Shown piece by piece: positions 43,451-51,920 of a stretch of DNA of 64,000 nucleotides; the first letter of the stretch is position 1, and each line of letters begins with the position of its first letter. Under the pieces are notes generated by a model, which made no database searches, was not told the DNA's origin, and worked only from the letters and a program-made list of their open reading frames with translations. This DNA is from Microbacterium luteum (GTDB lineage Bacteria; Actinomycetota; Actinomycetes; Actinomycetales; Microbacteriaceae): the NCBI RefSeq assembly GCF_015277875.1, contig NZ_CP063814.1:2480001-2544000 (forward strand). The letters are read 5' to 3'. A program made the translations under genes and the position numbers.

Positions 43451-44208
43451 GCGTGCGCCTCCAGCGTCTGCGAGAGATGACCGGCGATGCGGCCGAATTC
43501 CGGTGAGTACCGCAGCTCCGGCGGGCGCGGATACTCCCACGGGATCTCGATGTCCGCCACGATGCGGCCGGGACGCCCGCTCATCACGAGCACGCGGCTG
43601 GACAGATACACCGCCTCGGAGATCGAGTGGGTGATGAACATCGCCGCGAACCGCTTGAGCTGGAACAGGCGCTGCAGCTCCGTCTGCATCTTCAGCCGGG
43701 TGATCTCATCGAGCGCGCCGAACGGCTCGTCGAAGAGGGCCAGCTGCGGTTCGGCCACGAGAGCCCGCGCGATCGACACGCGCATCCGCATGCCCCCGGA
43801 GAGCTCGCGCGGATGCTGCTTCTCGAAGCCGTCGAGCCCCACGAGCGCGAGCGCGTCGCGAGCCCGGCGTGCTCGTTCGGCCGAAGGAACGCCGGCGAGT
43901 TCGCCGACCAGTTCGACGTTCTTCTGCGCGCTCCGCCACTCCAGCAGTGTCGCGTCCTGGAAGACGAAGCTCGTCACGGCCGCATCGACGTCGAGACTGC
44001 CGTGGCTGACGGTGTCGAGACCGGCGGCCAGGCGCAGAAGAGTCGACTTGCCGCATCCGGAGGGTCCGACGACCGACACGAACTCGCCGCGGGAGATGTC
44101 CATGGAGACGCCGGTGAGCGCTCGGGTGCCGGTGGCGAAGTCCTTGGTGACATCACGGAGGGCGAGCGTGGGCGCCGTCGTGACGGGCGCGGGGGCGGCA
44201 GCGGTCAT
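43447..44208 (-). CDS. ABC ATPase for NMT1-type importer
   Basis: A 253-residue ATPase of the SsuB/TauB/ThiZ type. Walker A GPSGCGKST, signature ELSGGMRMRVSIARAL, Walker B LALFDEPFGALD and the switch histidine in FITHSISEAVYLSSRV. ATG at 44208 overlaps the amidohydrolase stop (ATGA), so the amidohydrolase, ATPase and permease are translated in one chain. Confidence 0.9.
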   Translation of the reverse strand: MTAAAPAPVTTAPTLALRDVTKDFATGTRALTGVSMDISRGEFVSVVGPSGCGKSTLLRLAAGLDTVSHGSLDVDAAVTSFVFQDATLLEWRSAQKNVELVGELAGVPSAERARRARDALALVGLDGFEKQHPRELSGGMRMRVSIARALVAEPQLALFDEPFGALDEITRLKMQTELQRLFQLKRFAAMFITHSISEAVYLSSRVLVMSGRPGRIVADIEIPWEYPRPPELRYSPEFGRIAGHLSQTLEAHA

Positions 44209-45464
44209 ACCGTGATCTCCTTCGGAGCGGGCGTGCGGATGTCGACGGTGGCGGTGGACAGGTGCCGCGTGGCCACGACGCGGCCGTCGCGCACGACGAC
44301 CCGATCGGGTGCGCGTTCGGCGAGCGCCTCGGCGACGGAGGACGCGCGCACGAGGAGCAGGTCGGCCACGTCGCCGTGGGCGCCGCCGGCGGCGGGCATC
44401 CCCATGAGCGTTCGACCGGCCGACGCGACGCGCCACGCCTCATCGGGTGACAGGTGCCCCGCGATCACGAGCGCCGCGGCCACGTCGACCATGTCGCCGT
44501 TGCCGAGGGGGTTGAACGGGTCCTGCACGTTGTCGCCACCGGCGGCGAGCACGACGCCGGCCGCGCGGATCGCCCGCAGCGGCGGGACGGCGCGCGGCGT
44601 CGAGACGGGGTGGTCCCACCCCTGGAGATAGAGGTTGGTGAGCGGGTTGGTGACGATGCTCAGCTCGGCGGCCGCGACGGTGGAGAGCACCTCGGTGAGC
44701 CGATCGCGGGGCTGCACCGCGAGGCTCACGCAGTGACCGGCCGAACGCGTGCGCTCGGGCGCCCAGTGCGCGGTCGCGTTCGCGAGGTGGACGACATCCA
44801 GCGACGCGGGGTTCAGCGTCTCGTCGGTGTGGAAGTCCACGCCGATCCCCGCCTCGTCGGCGAGCGCGATCGTGCGGTCCATCTCCCCCGCCGGATCCGG
44901 CGACAGATGGGGCGCGCCGCCGAGGAGGTCCGCTCCGATCCCGATGGCCTCGCGCACGAGATCCGCCGCGTGCAGGTAGCCGTGCATGGCGACGATCTGA
45001 AGGTCGACGAGGCCGGCGAACTCGTCGCGCAGTGCGACGATCGCGCGCAGGCCGCGAAGCGGGTCGGCCCCCTCGTGGAAGTTCACGTGCGTGCGCATCG
45101 TCGTCACGCCGGCGCGCAGCGCCGCCAGCAGCGCGCGGCGGCCGTTGTGCTGGATCTGCTCCTCGGTGAGGGCGGTACCGAAACGCTGCCAGCAGGCCAC
45201 GGCGTCTTCCAGGGAGCCGGCGGGGCGACCGGCCATCTCCCACGTGTAGGCCTTGTCGATGTGGGCGTGCATGTCCGCCAGGGGCGGCAGCAGCATCCAT
45301 CCGGTCGCGTCCACGCCGGCCGGGCCCGCGACGTCTCCGATGGAGGTCGACAGGTGACCGTCGACGACGGCGAGGTCGCCGACGGCGCCGTCGATGGTGG
45401 TGACGTTGCGGAGCACGTCGAGCGCGGCGCCGGGGGCGAGAGATTCGGGCGTCGGGAGGACCAT
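44205..45464 (-). CDS. Amidohydrolase, cytosine-deaminase-like
   Basis: A 419-residue metal-dependent hydrolase of the CodA/AtzD-like amidohydrolase group. Metal sites: ADMHAHIDKAYTW, TTMRTHVNFHEG, GVDFHTDETL and the C-terminal GGDN (VVLAAGGDNVQDPFNPLG), equivalent to HxH, H, H and D. Several CodA-like proteins deaminate pyrimidines or N-alkylated rings; the exact substrate is unknown. ATG at 45464 is preferred, since an upstream ATG at 45527 would put two palindromes inside the gene. Coupled to the ABC importer genes, so the substrate is probably what is imported. Confidence 0.82.
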   Translation of the reverse strand: MVLPTPESLAPGAALDVLRNVTTIDGAVGDLAVVDGHLSTSIGDVAGPAGVDATGWMLLPPLADMHAHIDKAYTWEMAGRPAGSLEDAVACWQRFGTALTEEQIQHNGRRALLAALRAGVTTMRTHVNFHEGADPLRGLRAIVALRDEFAGLVDLQIVAMHGYLHAADLVREAIGIGADLLGGAPHLSPDPAGEMDRTIALADEAGIGVDFHTDETLNPASLDVVHLANATAHWAPERTRSAGHCVSLAVQPRDRLTEVLSTVAAAELSIVTNPLTNLYLQGWDHPVSTPRAVPPLRAIRAAGVVLAAGGDNVQDPFNPLGNGDMVDVAAALVIAGHLSPDEAWRVASAGRTLMGMPAAGGAHGDVADLLLVRASSVAEALAERAPDRVVVRDGRVVATRHLSTATVDIRTPAPKEITV

Positions 45465-45502
45465 GGCGCTCGCTTTCTCGATCGTGACGGTTTGGGGATC
45501 GG

Positions 45503-45528
45503 TGTTGGCTTGACCAACAATGGCCATT
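45503..45528. promoter_or_regulatory. Two adjacent palindromes between divergent genes
   Basis: TGTTGG-CTTGA-CCAACA (45503-45519) is directly followed by AATGGCCATT (45519-45528). They lie in the divergent space between the amidohydrolase-ABC operon and the reductase gene and are good operator candidates. Confidence 0.5.
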
Positions 45529-45563
45529 GAACGCCGACCCTGTTTCGACCACCCACGCCACGT

Positions 45564-45589
45564 GTTGCGAGCCTGTTACGACTCGCGAC
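45564..45589. promoter_or_regulatory. Third inverted repeat in the divergent region
   Basis: GTTGCGAG-N10-CTCGCGAC, arms 7 of 8 matching, about 65 bp before the reductase start. Possible second operator. Confidence 0.35.
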
Positions 45590-45654
45590 AGGCGCCGGAT
45601 CGCCCTGAAAACGTCGATTACGGTCGTCCCGCAGAACCACCCCGAGGAGCACCC

Positions 45655-46641
45655 GTGAGCTACTTCAGCGACGTCGAACGAGACCTCGTCATCGCCGCCC
45701 GCACCGACGTCGCCGACGGCGTCGTCGCGCTCGACCTCGTCTCGCCCAACGGCCGCGACCTACCCGCCTGGAGCCCCGGTTCGCACATCGACCTCGTGCT
45801 GCCGGGGTCCTCGCGGGACGAGGTCGTCGAGCGGCAGTACTCCCTGTGCTCCGACCCGGCCGAACGCGGATCGTGGCGGGTCGCGGTGCTCCGCGAGGAC
45901 GCCGGCCGCGGCGGGTCGGTGCGCGTGCACGAGAGCGCCGCGGTCGGAGCGCGCATCCGGGTGCGCGGACCTCGCAACCACTTTCCGTTCGTCCCCGAGC
46001 CGGGCCTTTCGTACCGGTTCGTCGCGGGCGGGATCGGCATCACCCCCCTGATCGCCATGGTCGCCGCGGCGGCCGCGGCAGGAGCGGATTGGCACCTCGA
46101 CTACGCCGGCCGCTCGCGCCGAACGATGGCCTTCGCGAGCGAGCTCGCCGCGGCGCATCCGGATCGCGTGGCCCTGCACGCCGCCGATGAGGGCGGGCGG
46201 TTCGACGTCTCCGGCCTCGCCGCATCCGCCGACGAGCACACGCGCATCTACGCGTGCGGCCCCGCGCGGCTGCTCGAAGCCCTCGACGCGGCCTTCCCGG
46301 GCGAGGACGGCACACGCCTGCACCTCGAGCGGTTCGAGGCGCGCGAGTTCGGCGAACCGGTGTGGCCCGATCCGTTCGAGGTGGAGCTCGCCCTCTCGGG
46401 CGATGTGGTGACGGTCTCCCCCGGACAATCGGTCCTGGATGCGATCACCGAGCAGTCCCCCGAGACCGTGGTGCTCTCGAGCTGCCGGCGCGGAACCTGC
46501 GGCACGTGCGAAGCGCCCGTTCTGGAGGGCGAGATCGAGCACCGCGACTCGGTTCTCACGCCGCTGGAGCGACAGGACAGCACCGTCATGATGGTGTGCG
46601 TCTCCCGCGCGGCCTGCCCCCGGATCGTGCTCGACCTCTGA
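45655..46641 (+). CDS. PDR/VanB-family oxygenase reductase
   Basis: A 328-residue phthalate-dioxygenase-reductase-type protein. The flavin domain has RQYSLCSDPAERGSWRVAVLRED, the NAD domain RFVAGGIGITPLIAMVA and IYACGPARLLEAL. The C-terminal plant-type [2Fe-2S] ferredoxin has CRRGTCGTCEAPVLEG plus a later cysteine in MMVCVSRA. It feeds electrons to a Rieske oxygenase, yet no oxygenase gene lies in the window. GTG start at 45655 with GAGGAG upstream. VanB-type reductases often serve O- or N-demethylases, which fits the folate genes nearby. Confidence 0.88.
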   Translation: MSYFSDVERDLVIAARTDVADGVVALDLVSPNGRDLPAWSPGSHIDLVLPGSSRDEVVERQYSLCSDPAERGSWRVAVLREDAGRGGSVRVHESAAVGARIRVRGPRNHFPFVPEPGLSYRFVAGGIGITPLIAMVAAAAAAGADWHLDYAGRSRRTMAFASELAAAHPDRVALHAADEGGRFDVSGLAASADEHTRIYACGPARLLEALDAAFPGEDGTRLHLERFEAREFGEPVWPDPFEVELALSGDVVTVSPGQSVLDAITEQSPETVVLSSCRRGTCGTCEAPVLEGEIEHRDSVLTPLERQDSTVMMVCVSRAACPRIVLDL

Positions 46642-46652
46642 GACCTCCCGGT

Positions 46653-47978
46653 TCAGCCGGCGATGCGCGCACGGAGGCCGGCGACCAGCGTCGCCTCGTC
46701 GGCGGTGAGCAGCCGTCCGTCGCGCACCACCGCGGATCCCCCGACGAAGACGTCGCGCGGTCGTCGCCCGGGCGAGGCCCACAGGAGCCCGGCGACCGGG
46801 TCCGCGACGCCGGCATCGGCAACCCCCGAGACATCCCACACGCACACGTCGGCTCGGGCGCCGGCGCGAAGGTGCCCGATGTCGTCTCGGCCGAGGCCCG
46901 TGGCGCCACCCTCGGTCGCCATCGCGAGAACCGTCCGGGCGGAGAGCTGTGCGCCGACCAGTCCCGACACCTGCATCGCCAGGCGTGCATCCGCGAGCAG
47001 GTGGCCGGCGTCGTTCGACCCCCCACCCGAGGTGCCGAGTCCGACGACGACACCCGCGGCCCGCAGAGCGGCGACGGGTGCGACGCCCCATCCCATCGGC
47101 ACGTCGCAGCCGGGCGCGTGGGTCGCGGTGACGCCCGCGGCCGCCAGGCGGTCGATCTCCCCCGCCGTGACATCGCAGAGGTGCGCGATCGTCACGCCCA
47201 CGTCGAGCCACCCCCATTCTTCGAGGAGATCCAGCGGACGACGGCCGTAGCGCTCCAGCGCGATCTCGGTGTCCACCTGCTCGTTCGCCTGCGTGCGGCG
47301 GCGCAGCCCGTGGCGCGCGGCGACCTCACCCAGGCGCCGGAAGGTGGCCTCCCCGTCGGAGTGCACACCAGCCGGCCCCACCGCGATCTGCAGCATCCCG
47401 TCATCCGTGACGCCGCGCTCGTGGCCGTCGCGCAGCAGCGTCTCCACGATCGCCTCCGCTCCCTCGGCGGCGATGCCGGCATCGTCGCGCGCGGTGCCGC
47501 GGACGAAGGCGAGTCGAGCGCCGAGCTCACGTGACACGGCCGCGATCGCTGCAGCGATCTCCGCCACCTCGCCGGCGGGGTCGCTGCCGGGCCGAGGCCA
47601 GTTCAACTGGTGGTCGGCCACCGTCGTCACCCCCGACAGCAGCGACTCGGCCATGCCTACGGCGGCGGTGCGCGCCGTGAGGGACGGATCGATGCCGACG
47701 GCGGCATACGCCGACGCCATCGCCGGCAGCCACTCCCGCATCGGCACCCCGCGGGTGGCGGGCAGGGTGCGGAAACCCGACTGCAGCAGATGATGGTGAG
47801 CGTTCACGAGCCCGGGTGTCACGACGCATCCCGACACGTCGACCTCGTCGACGCGGACACCGGCGAGGTCGACCTCGGCCGGCGCATCGACGACCCGGCC
47901 CGCGTCGATCCAGAGGTCTCCGGCGTGCTCGGTCGTCGCATCCACGAACACCCGCACGGCACCTCGGAGTCTCTGCAT
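46653..47978 (-). CDS. Amidohydrolase, guanine/8-oxoguanine deaminase or AtzA-like group
   Basis: A 441-residue amidohydrolase with the metal motif VTPGLVNAHHHLLQSGFRT, then TTVADHQLNW, the second histidine in THAPGCDVPMGWGVAP, and the Asp in LGTSGGGSNDAGHLL. The group includes 8-oxoguanine deaminase, TrzN and AtzA. Start is ATG at 47978. Divergent from the LLM gene, sharing a palindromic site. It is convergent with the reductase gene (11 bp between stops). Substrate unknown; ring deamination is expected. Confidence 0.82.
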   Translation of the reverse strand: MQRLRGAVRVFVDATTEHAGDLWIDAGRVVDAPAEVDLAGVRVDEVDVSGCVVTPGLVNAHHHLLQSGFRTLPATRGVPMREWLPAMASAYAAVGIDPSLTARTAAVGMAESLLSGVTTVADHQLNWPRPGSDPAGEVAEIAAAIAAVSRELGARLAFVRGTARDDAGIAAEGAEAIVETLLRDGHERGVTDDGMLQIAVGPAGVHSDGEATFRRLGEVAARHGLRRRTQANEQVDTEIALERYGRRPLDLLEEWGWLDVGVTIAHLCDVTAGEIDRLAAAGVTATHAPGCDVPMGWGVAPVAALRAAGVVVGLGTSGGGSNDAGHLLADARLAMQVSGLVGAQLSARTVLAMATEGGATGLGRDDIGHLRAGARADVCVWDVSGVADAGVADPVAGLLWASPGRRPRDVFVGGSAVVRDGRLLTADEATLVAGLRARIAG

Positions 47979-47997
47979 GGTCCCGTTGATATCACGC

Positions 47998-48007
47998 GGA
48001 ACGTTCC
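47998..48007. promoter_or_regulatory. Palindrome GGAACGTTCC between divergent genes
   Basis: GGAACGTTCC is perfect, and a partial copy GGAATGTTTC follows 10 bp later (48008-48017). It lies in the 60-bp divergent space between the amidohydrolase and the LLM gene. A repeated half-site like this is typical for an operator. Confidence 0.45.
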
Positions 48008-48038
48008 GGAATGTTTCGCCCTGCGAGAGCATGGGGGC

Positions 48039-48926
48039 ATGCCCCGCATCGGAATGATCCATCAGCCGACCCTGCCGCCCGAAACGCTTCCCGACGTCGC
48101 CCGTCACGCGGAAGCCGCCGGCGTCGAGGAGGTGTGGGTGTGGGAGGACTGCTTTAAGCAGAGTGGCCTCGCCCCGCTGGTCGCGGCTCTCGCCTCGACC
48201 GAGCGCCTGCGCGTCGGCGTGGGCATCCTGCCGATGCCTCTGCGCAATCCCGCCCTCGCGGCGATGGAGATCGCGACCGTGGAACGGCTGTACCCGGGGC
48301 GTGCGATCTTCGGGTTCGGACACGGGGTGCTCGACTGGATGGGACAGGCCGGCGCACGGGTCGCCTCACCGTTGACGCTCATGCGCGAATACGTGCCGGC
48401 GCTGCGCCGGCTGCTCGCCGGGGACGAGGTGACGACGTCGGGCCGGTACGTGCGCCTCGACCGGGTGAAGCTCGCCTGGCCGCCCGAGCGCACCGTGCCG
48501 GTGCTCGCGGCCGGCGAGGGTCCGAAGACGCTGTCTCTCACGGGCGAGGTCGCCGACGGCACCGTCCTCACCGCGGGATCCAGCCCCGCCATGGTGCGCT
48601 CCGCCGTCGCGCGCATCCATGCCGCCTGTGAAGCGGCGGGCCGGACGGGACCCCACGAGATCGTGGTGTTCCTCATGTGCGCGTTCGGCGACACGGCCTC
48701 AGCGCTCGAGGCGGAGTTCGACGCGTGGGGCTTCAACGGTGAGCGCCGCTTCGCCGCATCCGGCGACGATGCCGCGGTGGCCGAGGCGATCGCCGCGCTC
48801 ACCGACGCCGGCGCGACGAGCGTCATCCTGCAGCCGCTGTCGCACGATGCCGACCTCGCCCCTTATGCCGATGCGACGGCACGGGTGACCGCGACCGTCC
48901 GCTCCGCCGAGCCGCCCCGCCCCTGA
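48039..48926 (+). CDS. LLM-class oxidoreductase
   Basis: A 295-residue luciferase-like protein. MPRIGMIHQPTLPPETLPDVARHAEAAGVEEVWVWEDCF starts the TIM barrel; RLRVGVGILPMPLRNPALAAMEIATVERLYPGRAIFGFGHG follows, and PVLAAGEGPKTLSLTGEVADGTVL closes it. Length and motifs fit F420-dependent or FMN-dependent forms alike. A cofactor cannot be assigned. Divergent from the second amidohydrolase and convergent with the aldehyde dehydrogenase gene. Confidence 0.85.
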   Translation: MPRIGMIHQPTLPPETLPDVARHAEAAGVEEVWVWEDCFKQSGLAPLVAALASTERLRVGVGILPMPLRNPALAAMEIATVERLYPGRAIFGFGHGVLDWMGQAGARVASPLTLMREYVPALRRLLAGDEVTTSGRYVRLDRVKLAWPPERTVPVLAAGEGPKTLSLTGEVADGTVLTAGSSPAMVRSAVARIHAACEAAGRTGPHEIVVFLMCAFGDTASALEAEFDAWGFNGERRFAASGDDAAVAEAIAALTDAGATSVILQPLSHDADLAPYADATARVTATVRSAEPPRP

Positions 48927-48970
48927 CGAGTGGCCGGGCGGCCCGGCCGCGGGCAGCCCGGCACCTCGCG

Positions 48971-50440
48971 TCAGAACGGGTTCGGGGTGAGGGTGTACTT
49001 CGTCTGGAGGTACTCGTGGATGCCCTCGGCGCCGCCCTCGCGGCCGAGACCCGACATCTTCCAGCCGCCGAACGGGGCGGCGGCGTTGGAGACCACGCCG
49101 ACGTTGAGACCCATCATCCCCGTCTCGAGACGCTCGATCATGCGCTGGCCGCGCGCGAGGTTCTCGGTGAAGACGTACGAGACCAGGCCGTACTCGGTGT
49201 CGTTCGCCAGCCGCACCGCGTCGTCTTCGTCGTCAAAGGGCACGATCGCCAGCACGGGTCCGAAGATCTCCTCGCGAAGGATGTCACTGCCCGCCGCGAC
49301 GTCGGTGACGACCGTCGGCTCGAAGAACGTTCCCGCTCCGGCCACCGGCGACCCGCCCGTGCGCACCTGAGCCCCGCGGTCGACGGCGTCGGCCACGAGC
49401 GAGCGCGCCTTCTCGACGGCGCGATCGTCGATGAGCGGACCGATCGCCACGCCCTCCTCGGTGCCGCGACCGATGCGCATGCCCTGCACGCGCTCGGTCA
49501 CGCGGCGGGCGAACTCGTCGGCGACCGAGCGGTGCACGATGAACCGGTTCGCCGCGGTGCACGCCTGCCCGATGTTGCGGAACTTCGCCAGCATCGCGCC
49601 GTCGACCGCCTTGTCGAGGTCGGCGTCGTCGAAGACGACGAACGGAGCATTGCCGCCGAGCTCCATCGACGTGCGCAGCACTCCCCCGGCCGCCTGCTCG
49701 AGGAGCTTCCGCCCGACCGGGGTGGATCCGGTGAAGGAGAGCTTGCGCAGCCGCGGGTCGCGGATGATGGGCTCCGAGACGGCGCCGCTCGACGATGTCG
49801 TGATGACGTTCACGACACCGTCGGGAAGCCCGGCATCCTGCAGCAGCTTGACGAAGAAGAGCGTCGTGAGCGGGGTGAGCTCGGCGGGCTTGACCACGAC
49901 GGTGCAGCCGGCGGCGAGGGCCGGTGCGATCTTGCGCGTGGCCATCGCCAGCGGGAAGTTCCAGGGGGTGATGAGGTAGCACGGGCCGACCGGGTGCTGC
50001 GTGACGATCATGCGGCCGGTGCCCTCGGGGTTCGCCCCGTAGCGTCCCGAGGCACGCACCGCCTCTTCGCTGAACCAGCGGAGGAACTCCCCGCCGTACG
50101 CGACCTCGCCGCGCGCCTCGGCGAGCGGCTTGCCCATCTCGAGCGTCATCAGGAGGGCGATGTCCTCCTTGCGCTCCTGCAGGAGGTCGAAGGCGCGACG
50201 GAGCAGCTCGGCGCGTTCGCGCGCGGGCGTCTGCGCCCACGACGGGAAGGCCTCGACGGCGGCGTCCATGGCGGCGGCGCCGTCGGCGACCGACGCGTCG
50301 GCGATGGTCAGCAGGCGTTCCCCGGTCGCCGGATCGAACACCGGCAGGGTGGCGCCGCCCTCGGCGGCGCGCCACTGCCCGCCGATGAACAGCCCGTCGG
50401 GGACGTGGGCCAGAAGTGCGGTCTCTCGGTTCTCTGTCAT
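48971..50440 (-). CDS. gabD: NAD(P)-dependent aldehyde dehydrogenase (succinate-semialdehyde type)
   Basis: A 489-residue dehydrogenase with the typical order: YLITPWNFPLAMATRKIAPALAAGCTVVVKPAELTP (cofactor lysine), LSFTGSTPVGRKLLEQA, MELGGNAPFVVFDDADLDKA (catalytic-base Glu), and FRNIGQACTAANRFIVH with the catalytic Cys. C-terminal: APFGGWKMSGLGREGGAEGIHEYLQTKY is diagnostic of succinate-semialdehyde dehydrogenases. ATG follows AGGGAG by 6 nt. Convergent to the LLM gene. It could oxidise a semialdehyde from the catabolic island, or serve GABA metabolism. Confidence 0.88.
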   Translation of the reverse strand: MTENRETALLAHVPDGLFIGGQWRAAEGGATLPVFDPATGERLLTIADASVADGAAAMDAAVEAFPSWAQTPARERAELLRRAFDLLQERKEDIALLMTLEMGKPLAEARGEVAYGGEFLRWFSEEAVRASGRYGANPEGTGRMIVTQHPVGPCYLITPWNFPLAMATRKIAPALAAGCTVVVKPAELTPLTTLFFVKLLQDAGLPDGVVNVITTSSSGAVSEPIIRDPRLRKLSFTGSTPVGRKLLEQAAGGVLRTSMELGGNAPFVVFDDADLDKAVDGAMLAKFRNIGQACTAANRFIVHRSVADEFARRVTERVQGMRIGRGTEEGVAIGPLIDDRAVEKARSLVADAVDRGAQVRTGGSPVAGAGTFFEPTVVTDVAAGSDILREEIFGPVLAIVPFDDEDDAVRLANDTEYGLVSYVFTENLARGQRMIERLETGMMGLNVGVVSNAAAPFGGWKMSGLGREGGAEGIHEYLQTKYTLTPNPF

Positions 50441-50573
50441 CGATGACTCCCTGTGTCGGATGCCGCGGCATCCTCTCGATCGTGCTCGATCGCGAAACGC
50501 ATGTCGGTGCCATTCTGCCGCGCCGGCGGAGCACCCGCGCCCTCCACCGCGTACAACGGCGAGCTCGGCCTTC

Positions 50574-50827
50574 GCCGCAACGGCGAAGGAACCGATCCTG
50601 GCGGACCCGGCGGTCACGCCCGGAACGAGCGCGGCAGCTGAGCCGGAGACGCTGCCTCGCCCACCCCGCGGGTGCACCGTGAACAAGACAGGAGATTCGG
50701 TGGGATCAGCCGCTGTGGGAGGCTTCCCGCGGGCATTTAACCCGAATCTCCTGTGGTGTTCACACCGGGCGCGACAAGCCGCGCCGCAGCGGCGAACGAA
50801 CCGATCCTGGCGGACCCGACGGTCGCG
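50574..50827. repeat. 254-bp element with 45-bp direct repeats and an inner hairpin
   Basis: Direct repeats at 50574-50618 and 50783-50827 share GAACCGATCCTGGCGGACCCG and agree at about 40 of 45 positions. Between them, ACAGGAGATTCGG (50688-50700) and CCGAATCTCCTGT (50742-50754) pair perfectly over 13 bp around a 41-nt loop. Outer arms GGTGCACCGTGAAC and GGTGTTCACACC pair partly. The 440-bp gap 50441-50880 holds this element and no gene. Confidence 0.7.
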
Positions 50828-50880
50828 TGGTTGCATGAAGCGAGGCAGCGCCGCCTCGAGGCGCGGCCCGGGAGGCACGT

Positions 50881-51498
50881 ATGACCGTCATCACCACCGT
50901 CGGCACCGCCGAACGGCATCTTCCCGCCGAGCGTGCCACGCTCGTCGCGCGCGTGTCGGTCTCCGATGCCGACCGCGCCACCGCGATCGCCGCGGCGACC
51001 GCGCTGCACAACCGACTGGCGGCGCGGGCGGGCGAACTCCACGCCGCCGGGGACGCCACCTGGCATCACGCGTCGGCACTCTCCACCGGCGTGCACCAGT
51101 GGGTCGACAACGACGGATCGCTCCACCGCGAGCACGTGACCACCAGCTCCGTGCAGGTGAAGCTGTCGAATCTGGATCGCGTGGCGGACACCGTCGAGCA
51201 GCTGAGCGCGATGGGCGCGTCGGTGCACGCCTCGTGGGCCCTCAGCGAGGTCACGCGAACCCGCGTGACGAGAGAGATCCGCGCGGCTGCCGTCAGCGAC
51301 GCCCGCGTCGAGGCCGACGACTTCGCCTCGGCCCTCGGCACGACCATCGCCCGGGTGGTCACGCTCCGCGCGGGCGAGGCCGGGCCCGGCCCCGTGGGAC
51401 TGCGCAGCGCCGCGATGGCATCCGGCGAGAGCGCCGAGGTCTCCATCCCCGACATCACCGTGCGCGTCGAGGTGACCGCGGAGTTCGAGACCTCCTGA
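50881..51498 (+). CDS. SIMPL (DUF541) domain protein
   Basis: A 205-residue protein. VRVEVTAEF near the C-terminus and TVGTAERHLPAERATLVARVSVSDADRATAIAAA near the N-terminus match the SIMPL fold, in which a strand VGTG-like start is followed by helices. No signal peptide or lipobox is seen, so it is probably cytoplasmic, unlike many SIMPL proteins. ATG preceded by GGGAGG. Function is not known for the family. Followed by the thioesterase gene with a 5-bp gap. Confidence 0.75.
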   Translation: MTVITTVGTAERHLPAERATLVARVSVSDADRATAIAAATALHNRLAARAGELHAAGDATWHHASALSTGVHQWVDNDGSLHREHVTTSSVQVKLSNLDRVADTVEQLSAMGASVHASWALSEVTRTRVTREIRAAAVSDARVEADDFASALGTTIARVVTLRAGEAGPGPVGLRSAAMASGESAEVSIPDITVRVEVTAEFETS

Positions 51499-51503
51499 CG
51501 GGC

Positions 51504-51920
51504 ATGGACGACACCCACGCGACGGAGCACTCCCGGCGCATCGCCGCGTCGGACGCGGTGCTGGTCGCGCTCGGCATCGGCGTCGACCGCGCGGAACCCG
51601 GCTCTGCCGTGGTGCGCATGCGCGTGCGCGAGGACATGGTCAACGGCGCGGGCGTGACGCACGGCGGCATGATCTTCACCCTCGCCGACGCCGCGATCGC
51701 CCTCGCGAGCAACCACACACCGGATGCCGCGCTCGTCGCCGGCGCCGACATCGTCTTCCTCACGCCCTCGCACGAGGGCGACGAGCTCGTCGCCGTCGCC
51801 GAACAGCGCACGGTCACCGGTCGGACAGCGCTCTACGACGCGCGTGTCCTCACCGACGGGCGGGTGATCGCCGAGGTGCGCGGCCGCGTCCGCCTCCCTC
51901 GGCCGGTCCCCGGTCAGTAG
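51504..51920 (+). CDS. PaaI-type hotdog thioesterase
   Basis: A 138-residue acyl-CoA thioesterase of the PaaI group. NGAGVTHGGMIFTLADAAIALASN holds the hotdog helix and catalytic residues (His-Gly-Gly, Asp at the start of ADAAIAL), and VAGADIVFLTPSHEGDELVAVAE is the second half. PaaI proteins hydrolyse phenylacetyl-type thioesters; no other paa gene is in the window, so the role is generic clearance of acyl-CoA or an orphan step. Its last 7 bp overlap the NIPSNAP-like gene tail to tail. Confidence 0.82.
   Translation: MDDTHATEHSRRIAASDAVLVALGIGVDRAEPGSAVVRMRVREDMVNGAGVTHGGMIFTLADAAIALASNHTPDAALVAGADIVFLTPSHEGDELVAVAEQRTVTGRTALYDARVLTDGRVIAEVRGRVRLPRPVPGQ

Noticed and set aside
50574..50827. 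An insertion sequence
   Set aside because: The segment is too short for a transposase, and no target-site duplication outside the 45-bp repeats could be seen.
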